This document shows, piece by piece, positions 34,323-41,716 of a DNA stretch of 64,000 bases. The stretch comes from Acidobacteriota bacterium (GTDB lineage: Bacteria; Acidobacteriota; Vicinamibacteria; Vicinamibacterales; UBA2999): positions 117,931 to 181,930 of the forward strand of contig JAUSDY010000028.1 of assembly GCA_030650395.1 (NCBI GenBank), given 5' to 3'. The notes beneath the pieces are model-generated. The model was not told the DNA's origin. It worked only from the letters and a program-made list of their open reading frames with translations, and made no database searches. Numbering within the stretch: position 1 is the first letter of the stretch; each line of letters begins with the position of its first letter. The translations under genes were made by a program, and so were the position numbers.

Positions 34323-36830
34323 CTACTTCTCCACCGTCGTCGTCTCAACCGCTTCCGCCCGGCTCATCTGGAACGCCGGGCTCGTGACGATGCCCATCAC
34401 GAATGCCGAGAAGCGGTTGTTGCTCCTGGCCGCGTCGCGCGAAATCGCGCGAATCGCGGGCATGTCGTAGTAATCCAATCGGCGCCCGAGCGCGTAGGTC
34501 ATCAGCCGCTCGGTAAAACTCTGGATGAAGGCGTCCTGGTGCTTGAGCAGCGCCGCGCGCAAGCCCGCGGGGCCCATCATCTTCGTACCGTCGTAGAGGT
34601 CGCCGTTCGAATCCACCGGCGCACCGTTGTCGCGAATGCGCCAGCGGCCCGTGACGTCGAAGTTCTCGAGCGTCAGGCCCAGCGGATCGATCACGCGATG
34701 GCACGAGGTGCACTGCGGGTTCGAGCGGTGCTGCTCCATGCGCTCGCGCGTGGTCAGCTGGCGGTCGCCCGATTCGACCTTGGTCTCATCGAGCAACGGC
34801 ACGTTGGGCGGCGGCGCCGGCGGCGGCGAGCCGAGCAGCACTTCCATGATCCACTTGCCGCGCAGCACCGGCGAGGTGCGATCGGCCACCGAGGTCAGCG
34901 CGAGGATGCTGCCCTGGCCCAGCAGGCCGCGGCGGTTTTCATCCGCCAGCTGGACGCGCTGGAATTCGTAGCCGTTGATGTTGGGAATGCCGTAATGCTT
35001 CGCCACGCGCTCGTTGACGAACGTGTAGTCGGCCGTCAGCAGGTCGCGAATGTCGTGGTCTTCCCTGACGATGCTGTTGAAGAAGAGCTCGGTTTCGGTG
35101 CGGAGCGCTTCGGCCAGGTTGTGGTCGTAGTAGGGGAACAACAGCGCGTCGGGATGGATCTTCTCGAGATCCTGCAGGCGAAGCCACTGCGAGGCAAACC
35201 GCGTGGCCAGCGCGTCGGACTTCGGATCCTTCAGCATCCGCTGGACCTGCGCGGCGAGCACGGCGGGCATCTTCAACGTGCCCTGAGCCGCGCTCTTCAG
35301 CAGCTCGGCGTCGGGACCCGCGCCCCACAGGAAGAACGACAGGCGTGAAGCGAGGTCGCGATCGGCGATGCGGTAGTTGCGGCCCGGCCGCGCCGTGGCC
35401 GGCGTCTGCTCGAGGCGGAACAAAAAGCGCGGGCTCGCGAGCATCGCCTGCAGCGCCATGCGGATGCCCGATTCGAAGTCCCCAGCCTCCGCTCGCGATT
35501 CCTCTGGCGAGCTCCGGCGCGGCTCATAGAACTTCATGAGGCCGTCGACATCCTGCGGCACGAGCGGACCGCGATAGGCCTGTGTCGCGAGACGGCGGAT
35601 GATCTCCGACGCGCACGACGCTTCCTCGGCGGACGAAGTCGGGCGGCACGAGAAGATCCGGCGGCGGCTCGGCGTATCGGAGATGCCGGTGACCTTGAAC
35701 GGCCCGCCAATCGCAAACTCGCGCAGGTGCGGCAGCGTGGTGATGCCGAAGCCGGCGCCGATCTGCGTGTCGGCCAGCGTGTGATCGATCGGCGCCATCA
35801 GGTCGTCCACCGGCGCGTCGAAGCGCTGGATGAACGCGGCCGAGACCCGCTGCGTGCCGGCCTTGATGTGAATGCGCGGCGTCGTGATGTTCATGCCGGT
35901 CGGGTCGGCCTCGCTCATGCGCGGGTTGATCTCGAGCACCGCGACGCGCTCGCCGTCGAGCGAGACTTCGATCAGCTCGCCCTTGACCGTGCTGCCGAAC
36001 AACTGGCCGGTCGGGATCGAATGCAGCTGCATCCGGAAGACGTATTCGCCGTCGGCCGGGAAGGTGTGCATCACCGAGATGCCGCCGCGCGTGCCGAACG
36101 GCGCGCCCTCGACGTGCCGCATCTGCGATCCGGTGCGCGGTACTTTGATGGTGGTTTCCGCGGCGCTGGCTCGAGGATCGCCGACGGCGAGGCTGCTGAT
36201 GCGGCTGGCCGCGCGCAGGTAGCCTTCCATCAGTGTGGCGGAGAAGCTCTGCACGTCGGCGACGTTGTCGAAGCCGGCGCTGATCGTGTCGGGCGTCAGG
36301 AACGCCGTCACGTCGACGTCGAGCGCGAGCAGGTCGTGCACGGCGCGCTCGTACTCGGCGCGATTGAGACGCTGGAACGGACGGCGGCCGGGATTGGGAC
36401 TGAGTGCCGCGGCGCGATCGAGCCGCGTTTCCATCGATTCGGCAAACGCGTTGACCACCGCCGCGTCGGGGCGGCGCGCGCCCGGAGGCGGCATCATTCC
36501 CAGGCGCAGCTTGCGGATTATCTTTTCGGCGGTTTCCGCCACCAGCGCGTCATGCCCGACCTGCGAGGCATCAAAGCTCGCGAGCGTCAGGCCGCCCGCG
36601 TTGTTCTTGTTGCGGTCGTTGTGACAGGTTGCGCAGTACTGCTTCACGAGCGCCGTCTGCGCATCGGTGACGGCCGGCGCCGCGCGAGCAACCGCCATCG
36701 CCGGCGCCTTGGCAGCGGTCGATGCAGCAGAAGGTGCGAGCGTACGCGCGGGCTGCGACTGATCTGCAAACACGCGCAGACTGAGTCCCAACACGAACGC
36801 AAAAAGGACCACAAACGAGAGTCTCTTCAT
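34323..36830 (-). CDS. Two-haem-motif DUF1587/1595/1592/1588/1585 protein, module copy A (first gene of the nine)
   Basis: 835 residues from ATG 36830; an upstream in-frame ATG (36926) would bury the signal MKRLSFVVLFAFVLGLSL. Haem motifs CATCH (about 66-70) and CTSCHRVIDPLG. Compared with B and C, the first haem loop carries extra residues (NDRNKNNAGG) and the DUF1595 region a short insertion (RRSSPEESRAEAGD). Promoter candidate directly upstream (36874-36902). Same unknown redox-type role. Confidence 0.88.
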   Translation of the reverse strand: MKRLSFVVLFAFVLGLSLRVFADQSQPARTLAPSAASTAAKAPAMAVARAAPAVTDAQTALVKQYCATCHNDRNKNNAGGLTLASFDASQVGHDALVAETAEKIIRKLRLGMMPPPGARRPDAAVVNAFAESMETRLDRAAALSPNPGRRPFQRLNRAEYERAVHDLLALDVDVTAFLTPDTISAGFDNVADVQSFSATLMEGYLRAASRISSLAVGDPRASAAETTIKVPRTGSQMRHVEGAPFGTRGGISVMHTFPADGEYVFRMQLHSIPTGQLFGSTVKGELIEVSLDGERVAVLEINPRMSEADPTGMNITTPRIHIKAGTQRVSAAFIQRFDAPVDDLMAPIDHTLADTQIGAGFGITTLPHLREFAIGGPFKVTGISDTPSRRRIFSCRPTSSAEEASCASEIIRRLATQAYRGPLVPQDVDGLMKFYEPRRSSPEESRAEAGDFESGIRMALQAMLASPRFLFRLEQTPATARPGRNYRIADRDLASRLSFFLWGAGPDAELLKSAAQGTLKMPAVLAAQVQRMLKDPKSDALATRFASQWLRLQDLEKIHPDALLFPYYDHNLAEALRTETELFFNSIVREDHDIRDLLTADYTFVNERVAKHYGIPNINGYEFQRVQLADENRRGLLGQGSILALTSVADRTSPVLRGKWIMEVLLGSPPPAPPPNVPLLDETKVESGDRQLTTRERMEQHRSNPQCTSCHRVIDPLGLTLENFDVTGRWRIRDNGAPVDSNGDLYDGTKMMGPAGLRAALLKHQDAFIQSFTERLMTYALGRRLDYYDMPAIRAISRDAARSNNRFSAFVMGIVTSPAFQMSRAEAVETTTVEK

Positions 36831-36873
36831 TGCTCGCCTTGTCCCCGACGCGAGGACGTCATAAGCACGGCTG

Positions 36874-36902
36874 TTTTTACCACTAACAATTAGTATTTTC
36901 AA
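36874..36902 (-). promoter_or_regulatory. Candidate sigma70-type promoter with palindromic operator for the nine-gene run
   Basis: Reading the minus strand: TTGAAA (36902-36897), 17 bases, TAAAAA (36879-36874), then about 43 bases to the ATG at 36830. Within the spacer lies ACTAA-CAA-TTAGT (36882-36894), an inverted repeat placed where a repressor would block polymerase. This AT-rich patch stands out from the GC-rich surroundings. Confidence 0.4.
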
Positions 36903-36963
36903 CGAGTTAGGGGGATTTTGTGTCACCGCTTGTCACGACCATGATAGGCTCCCGCTGGCAATT

Positions 36964-37055
36964 GGGATGATTGGGGTCAGGCCCCCAAAATCACACTTTC
37001 GGGCGGTAATTCTGTCGAACAAGTGTGATTTCGGGGGCCTGACCCCAATCATCCC
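36964..37055. repeat. 35-bp inverted repeat, one mismatch, 22-base loop
   Basis: The arms are 36964-36998 and 37021-37055, beginning GGGATGATTGGGGTCAGG, and differ at one position. It lies between the divergent DUF1592 copy A and SoxC-like genes, ending 14 bases before the SoxC start and just upstream of its AAGGAGG ribosome site. A shorter element with the same GGGTCAGG/CCTGACCC core is at 42812-42860. Confidence 0.85.
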
Positions 37056-37069
37056 TTCAAGGAGGGCGC

Positions 37070-38338
37070 ATGGAACGGCCGAAGACCATCTCCAGACGAC
37101 GGGTATTGGCGGCAGGCACCGCGGGAATTGTCGGTGCGGCGATGCCCATCGCCGGCCCTTCGACTTCGCTCAGGGCAGGTCAGAGTCCAGACCAGGCGGC
37201 CCGGCCGAAAGTGCCGGCCGACCCCACTAAAGTGCAGGGTCCGCTCAGCACCGACGTCGGCGCGCGCTCGCCGTTTGAACGACCCAGGCGCGTGTCGCTC
37301 GGCGAGCGGCGCACCTCGAGCCTGACCCCGCTGCAGGATCTCGACGGCATCATCACGCCGTCGGACTTGCACTTCGAGCGCCACCATGGCGGCGTGCCGG
37401 CGATCGATCCGAAGCAGTACTCGCTGCTCATTCACGGCATGGTCGATCGGCCGATGGTCTTCACGCTCGAGGACCTGCGCCGCTTTCCCGGTCGATCGGT
37501 GATCCGCTACATGGAGTGTTCCGGCAACGGCGGCCGGGTCTATCGCCGTGAAGGCAACCAGACCGACCTCACGCCGCAGCAGATCGACGGCCTGACGAGC
37601 ACGAGCGAATGGACCGGCGTGCCGCTCGCCACGTTGTTCCGCGAAGTCGGCGCGTCGCCGAAAGCAAAGTGGTTCCTCGCCGAAGGCAGCGACGCCGCGG
37701 TGATGACGCGCAGCATTCCCATCGCGAAGGCATTCGACGATGCGCTGATCGCGTATGGACAGAACGGCGAGCCGCTGCGGCCCGAGCAGGGCTACCCCGC
37801 TCGCCTGTTTCTCCCGGGCGTCGAGGGCAACGCCAGCGTGAAGTGGCTGCGCCGCATCGAGTTGGCCGATCAGCCGTTCATGACGCGCGAGGAAACCTCG
37901 AAGTACACCGACCCGTTGCCCGACGGCACCGCGCGCATCTTCAGCCTCGATATGGACGCCAAGTCGATCATCACCGAGCCGTCGTTCCCCGACAAGCTCA
38001 CGGGACCCGGCTGGTGGGAAGTGCGCGGCATCGCGTGGACCGGACGCGGCAAGATCACGCGCGTCGACATCAGCGCCGATGGCGGCAAGACATGGCACGC
38101 GGCCAAGCTCGATGACCCGGTGCTGCCGAAGTGCCACACCCGCTTCAGGCTGCCGTGGGAATGGCAGGGCGGCGAAGCGGTGCTGATGAGCCGCGCCACC
38201 GACGAAACCGGCTACACGCAGCCGACGTTCGACGTGCTGCTGGCGGCGCGCGGGCCGTCGACGGCGTATCACTTCAACCACATCCGCGCGTGGAAGGTGT
38301 TGGCCGACGGCACCGTGAAGTTCGCGGGAGGCGTGTAA
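37070..38338 (+). CDS. soxC: SoxC-like molybdopterin sulfite/sulfane dehydrogenase subunit
   Basis: 422 residues. Strong AAGGAGG upstream; twin-arginine signal TISRRRVLAAGTAGIVGAAM. The oxidoreductase molybdopterin domain shows RYMECSGNGG with the Mo-ligand Cys near 150, TSTSEWTGVPL, and RLFLPGVEGNASVKWLRRIE; the C-terminal dimerisation domain has VDISADGGKTWHAAKL and FRLPWEWQGGEAVLMSRATD. Family role: periplasmic oxidation of sulfite or sulfane sulfur, passing electrons to a SoxD-type cytochrome, which is the next gene (TAATG overlap). No soxXYZAB in the window. A short palindromic repeat (37155-37176) is translated as STSLRAG just after the signal. Confidence 0.85.
   Translation: MERPKTISRRRVLAAGTAGIVGAAMPIAGPSTSLRAGQSPDQAARPKVPADPTKVQGPLSTDVGARSPFERPRRVSLGERRTSSLTPLQDLDGIITPSDLHFERHHGGVPAIDPKQYSLLIHGMVDRPMVFTLEDLRRFPGRSVIRYMECSGNGGRVYRREGNQTDLTPQQIDGLTSTSEWTGVPLATLFREVGASPKAKWFLAEGSDAAVMTRSIPIAKAFDDALIAYGQNGEPLRPEQGYPARLFLPGVEGNASVKWLRRIELADQPFMTREETSKYTDPLPDGTARIFSLDMDAKSIITEPSFPDKLTGPGWWEVRGIAWTGRGKITRVDISADGGKTWHAAKLDDPVLPKCHTRFRLPWEWQGGEAVLMSRATDETGYTQPTFDVLLAARGPSTAYHFNHIRAWKVLADGTVKFAGGV
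37155..37176. repeat. Short palindromic repeat inside the soxC-like gene
   Basis: GCCCT and AGGGC frame TCGACTTCGCTC. The element is read through in frame as PSTSLRAG between the Tat signal and the mature protein, where length is tolerated. Confidence 0.6.
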
Positions 38339-38913
38339 TGACGACGGTTCCCACGAGGGTTCAGACGGTCGTTCAGACGGTCGTTCTCGCGATGGTTCTC
38401 TTGCCTGCCGTCGTGCTTGCTCAGAAACCGTTGGGCATCGGTCGCGCCGCGACGCCGGACGAGATCAAGAAGATCGACATCGACGTGATGCCCGACGGAC
38501 GCGGCCTGCCGCCCGGCCGCGGCACGGTCGCCGAGGGCCAGGCACTCTACACCGCGAAGTGCCAGTCGTGCCACGGCCCGAGCGGCGCCGGCGCCACCGC
38601 CGAGCGCCTCGTCGGCCGCGACTCGGGACCGAGCTGGAACTTCGCCACCGATCCGAAACTCGTGAAGACGGTCGGCAACTACTGGCCGTACGCAACGACG
38701 CTCTACGACTACACCTATCGCGCCATGCCGTTCATGCAGCCCGGCACTCTCACGCCGAACGAGACGTACGCGCTCACCGCCTACCTCCTCGCGCTCAATA
38801 AGATCGTGCCCGAGGATGCCGTCATGGATCAGACCACGCTGCCGAAGGTCGTGATGCCGTCACGCGATAAGTTTGTGATGGATAACCGTAAAGGCGGGAA
38901 GGTCGTTAAGTGA
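38338..38913 (+). CDS. SoxD-like c-type cytochrome
   Basis: 191 residues; ATG overlaps the SoxC stop (TAATG). Signal peptide (VQTVVLAMVLLPAVVLA), then one class I haem domain: CQSCHG (75-80), distal region MPFMQPGTLTPNE with the likely Met ligand. Sequence PDGRGLPPGRGTVAEGQALY is typical of SoxD-type partners of SoxC. Role: electron acceptor of the molybdenum subunit. Bases 38341-38400 encode the signal peptide and consist of five 12-base tandem units. Confidence 0.8.
   Translation: MTTVPTRVQTVVQTVVLAMVLLPAVVLAQKPLGIGRAATPDEIKKIDIDVMPDGRGLPPGRGTVAEGQALYTAKCQSCHGPSGAGATAERLVGRDSGPSWNFATDPKLVKTVGNYWPYATTLYDYTYRAMPFMQPGTLTPNETYALTAYLLALNKIVPEDAVMDQTTLPKVVMPSRDKFVMDNRKGGKVVK
38341..38400 (+). 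repeat. 12-base tandem units forming a signal peptide
   Basis: ACGACGGTTCCC, ACGAGGGTTCAG, ACGGTCGTTCAG, ACGGTCGTTCTC, GCGATGGTTCTC. In frame they give TTVP-TRVQ-TVVQ-TVVL-AMVL. The core ACGANGGTTC also occurs in the 13-base array at 19483. Confidence 0.75.
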
Positions 38914-38914
38914 T

Positions 38915-39004
38915 GCTTGCCGGGACGGCACTCCTTGACGGGAACGCAACTCTTGACGGGATAGCACTGCTTGACGGGACGGCACTACTTGACGGGAAAA
39001 ATGC
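38915..39004. repeat. 18-base tandem array (five units)
   Basis: Units of the type GCTTGACGGGACGGCACT begin two bases after the SoxD-like stop. The opposite-sense array is at 39642-39713, so the two flank the OmpH-like gene as an inverted pair. Confidence 0.85.
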
Positions 39005-39083
39005 CTGCCGGCGTTTAACCTGACAGGCAGTTGCCTCCCGACTATCCGACCAAAACTGACGTCAGAATCCGCGGGAGGCCAGA

Positions 39084-39554
39084 ATGCTGTACGCCCTTCG
39101 CGCTGCTCGCCTGATTTCCGCGGCAACACTCGCCGCGGTCGTATTCACACCATCGGTTTCCGCGCAAGTCATCGATCAATTTCGCATCGCGGCCGTGAAC
39201 CTCTCCTACGTCGCTCAATCCAGCAAGACCGGGAAGGCTGCGCTCGCGCGGATCGAGGAAGCGGGAAAGAAGAAAGAAGCCGAAGCCGCCGCAAAGGCCG
39301 CCGATCTGCAGAAGCAGCAGGTTGAGTTGCAACAGCAAGGCAGCACCATGAGCGAGCGCGCCCGCGCGGATCTGCAGAAGGCGTTCGAGAAAGGCCGCGT
39401 CGACTTTCGACGGTTCCAACAAGATGCGCAGTCGGAATTGCAGGGGCTGCAGCAGCAATTCGAAGCCGAGCTCAGGCTGAAGCTGTTGCCCGTTGTCGAT
39501 CAGATTTCAAAAGAGAAAGGACTGCACTTCGTCTTCGGACTCAGTCGACGATGA
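39084..39554 (+). CDS. OmpH/Skp-family periplasmic chaperone, frameshifted at the 3' end
   Basis: 156 residues in the open frame. Signal peptide (LISAATLAAVVFTPSVSA), then IAAVNLSYVAQSSKTGKAAL, a long charged helical hairpin (IEEAGKKKEAEAAAKAADLQ onward) and the returning strand LHFVFGLS, as in OmpH/Skp chaperones that carry outer-membrane proteins across the periplasm. The frame then stops, but the next frame (39551-39628) reads WWSPSLDISDEVVKRLDADG, the normal family ending. A small indel near 39545 separates the parts; the lost ~25 residues may matter little for the coiled arms. Confidence 0.75.
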   Translation: MLYALRAARLISAATLAAVVFTPSVSAQVIDQFRIAAVNLSYVAQSSKTGKAALARIEEAGKKKEAEAAAKAADLQKQQVELQQQGSTMSERARADLQKAFEKGRVDFRRFQQDAQSELQGLQQQFEAELRLKLLPVVDQISKEKGLHFVFGLSRR

Positions 39555-39641
39555 TCGTGTGGTGGAGTCCGTCGCTCGACATCTCGGACGAGGTCGTTAA
39601 GAGATTGGACGCGGACGGAAAGCAGTAGGAACACCTCGCGG

Positions 39642-39713
39642 GCATTTTCCCGTCAAGAGGTGCGGTCCCGTAAGGTAGTGCGGTCCCGTCAAGAAGTGTG
39701 ATCCCGACGGGGT
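39642..39713. repeat. Inverted 18-base tandem array (four units)
   Basis: Units such as GTGCGGTCCCGTCAAGAA are the reverse complement of the 38915-39004 units, and the AAAATGC-containing units face each other. The array lies between the OmpH-like gene and the convergent cytochrome/monooxygenase gene. Confidence 0.85.
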
Positions 39714-39742
39714 CCTTACAAACTCCCGTCGGAATCAGCGAG

Positions 39743-41179
39743 CTACTGCTTTTGCTGCGAACCCACCGGCTTGAGAATAGTAAGATCCTGCGAATCCACT
39801 GAGTACTCCGTGAACGGCTGGTACATTTCGTCCCAGCTCTGCTCCGACCAGTACACTTCGAGCTGCGGGCCGGGGTTCCACTTGTTTCTGACCGAGTTGT
39901 CGTAGACGCCGATGCCGGCGATCTTGCTGCCGGCCGGAATCTTCAGCGGCTCGGCGAGCTCGTAGTTGAACTGCCAGTTGAAGTCGAACTTCGGCACGTT
40001 CAGGATCACCTGCTCGCGGCCGTCGGGATAGGTGACCACCCACTTCAAGCTCTTGCCGCGCAGGTGCATGTGCGGCGACATCGCGTAGAGCGTGATGTCT
40101 TCGGTCACCGGCGTGATGCCGGTGAGGTGCCAGTTCTCCGCGTAGGGCGGGATGTTCGGCGTCGTCCGGCTGCGGCGCGTGCTGCCCGGATCCGCCTTGT
40201 ATTCCGTCTCCCGGCCCTCGGCGCGATAGAGCGACAAGCCGCCCTTGGTCGTGGCGAGCGGATCGCCGGCCTGGCGGATCAGCACTTCGTGCGTCACCGG
40301 GACCTTGTTGAACCAGATGCCCAGCTTCGTGCGATCTTTCTGCGGCGTGCCGGTCGGGTTGTAGTGCATCTGCCAGCTCACGTACTTGCCGGCGGGAATA
40401 CGCTTGCCGATGTTCGGGCGGTGGCGATCGAGGCCGCGGCCCGGCACCCACGACAGCAGCTTGCTCGATCCGGGCAGGCCGCTGTCGGTCGACGGCAATC
40501 CGCGCGAGCCACGATCGCCGATCACCTTGCCGTTCTCATCGACGATGCGGCCGTTGAGGATGCGCGTGCCTTCGGGGATGTCGACGAAGTAGATGCCGGC
40601 GTGATGCAGCACCGAACGGTTGCTTGGGTGCAGCTCGACCACCTCGGCGAAGCGGTCTTCGGTCCACGGCACCTTCGAATAGAACATCTGCACGCCGACT
40701 TCGCCTTCGGCCGGGATGTCGAACTCCACCGGCATCTCGAGCACCGCATCGGGCTCGGTGCCGTAGGTCCATCCCGACGCCAGCGACGGCACGACGGGCA
40801 TGTCGGCGGCGTTGCCCTTGACGGCGCCGCCATCCACCCACGCGGCGATGGTGTCGATCTCTTTCTGCGTCAGGCTGATGTCGTTGCGCATCGGCAGGGT
40901 CTGCGTCATGTCCGCGCCCCACGGCGGCATCTCGCGCGCGACGACCTTCGACTTGATCGCCTTCGCCCAGGGCCGCGCGTCGTCGTACGACAGCAAGGAC
41001 ATCGGCGCGACCTCACCGGGCCGATGGCAGTTCGCGCACTTGTTGAACATGATCGGCGCGACGTCCTTGGCAAACGTCGGCGCCTTGGCCGCAGCCTTGG
41101 GCGCGGCTGGAGTTTGAGCGGTGGCCGTCAACGAGGTCAGGGCCGCGACGCCGACAACGATGAGCGCAAAACGCTTCAT
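39743..41179 (-). CDS. Secreted cytochrome c fused to a copper type II monooxygenase-like domain
   Basis: 478 residues; ATG 41179 with GGGGGAG upstream. Signal peptide to about residue 22, then one class I haem motif CANCHRPG (48-55) and PMSLLSYDDARPWAKAIK, followed by a second part with SVLHHAGIYF, RHRPNIGKRIPAGKYVS, HMHLRGKS and FDFNWQFNYEL, resembling the two jelly-roll domains of ascorbate-dependent copper monooxygenases (peptidylglycine hydroxylase type), whose His pairs bind copper. Such fusions are common in Acidobacteriota and Planctomycetes; the substrate is unknown. Confidence 0.75.
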   Translation of the reverse strand: MKRFALIVVGVAALTSLTATAQTPAAPKAAAKAPTFAKDVAPIMFNKCANCHRPGEVAPMSLLSYDDARPWAKAIKSKVVAREMPPWGADMTQTLPMRNDISLTQKEIDTIAAWVDGGAVKGNAADMPVVPSLASGWTYGTEPDAVLEMPVEFDIPAEGEVGVQMFYSKVPWTEDRFAEVVELHPSNRSVLHHAGIYFVDIPEGTRILNGRIVDENGKVIGDRGSRGLPSTDSGLPGSSKLLSWVPGRGLDRHRPNIGKRIPAGKYVSWQMHYNPTGTPQKDRTKLGIWFNKVPVTHEVLIRQAGDPLATTKGGLSLYRAEGRETEYKADPGSTRRSRTTPNIPPYAENWHLTGITPVTEDITLYAMSPHMHLRGKSLKWVVTYPDGREQVILNVPKFDFNWQFNYELAEPLKIPAGSKIAGIGVYDNSVRNKWNPGPQLEVYWSEQSWDEMYQPFTEYSVDSQDLTILKPVGSQQKQ

Positions 41180-41194
41180 GTCTCCCCCGTCAAA

Positions 41195-41253
41195 GTAGAG
41201 GCGGGTCTTCCACCTTCGCGCCATGCGCTTCGGTGGACAAGTTAGACCCGCCT
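41195..41253. repeat. 33-base repeat nested in the loop of another palindrome
   Basis: GTAGAGGCGGGTCT at 41195-41208 and TAGACCCGCC at 41243-41252 are the two halves of a CTAC/TAAA palindrome in reverse (compare 45488-45512). The loop is replaced by a 33-base element (41210-41242) that begins CCACCTTCGCGC and ends CGGTGGACAAGT, which recurs at 52299-52331 and 54187-54216. Confidence 0.75.
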
Positions 41254-41299
41254 GCGTTGATCGCAGACCCGCCTGCTCTTAGATCGCACAAATACTAGC

Positions 41300-41716
41300 C
41301 TATTTTGGCGCGGTTGGCGCGCAAGTCGCGACGGCCTCGACAATCGACGTGAGGTTGATCCGGCTGGCCGGCGCGGCCTTGATAAACAGGCCCCTCGCCA
41401 CGACCGTGCGGTCGCGGAGCGTGGGCAGGCTGAACTCGCTGACACCGATCAGCTTGAACGCGTTCTTGCCGTCGGGCGGCGTCTTCGGGAGGTCGGCGCC
41501 CGGCGGCTGGTTCGCGATGCTTGGCACCGGATCGGTCGCCGCCACCACCATCCAATTGTTGGCGCCCTGCTCGCGCAGGCAGCCGGTCACGCTCACGATC
41601 TCCACCTTGCTGGCGGGCGCCTGTGCGGCGGCGAGCGAGAGAACCATGAACAAAGAGAGGCTCATAACGGTCGCTATGATAGCCGACGTGACCATTCGAC
41701 TCGACTGGCTTCGCAA
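41300..41716 (-). CDS. Small secreted protein of unknown function
   Basis: 138 residues. Export signal MVTSAIIATVMSLSLFMVLS with basic residues upstream if the start is 41716; internal ATGs at 41695 and 41665 are possible. The mature part has VSVTGCLREQGANNWMVVAA and KLIGVSEFSLPTLRDRTVVA, reminiscent of small OB-fold-like secreted domains common in Acidobacteriota, with two Cys that may form a disulfide. Starts head-to-head with, and overlapping by up to 41 bases, the HupE/UreJ-like gene. Confidence 0.6.
   Translation of the reverse strand: MRSQSSRMVTSAIIATVMSLSLFMVLSLAAAQAPASKVEIVSVTGCLREQGANNWMVVAATDPVPSIANQPPGADLPKTPPDGKNAFKLIGVSEFSLPTLRDRTVVARGLFIKAAPASRINLTSIVEAVATCAPTAPK

Noticed and set aside
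38915..39713. CRISPR array
   Set aside because: Units are contiguous with no spacers, the sense flips, and no cas gene is present.
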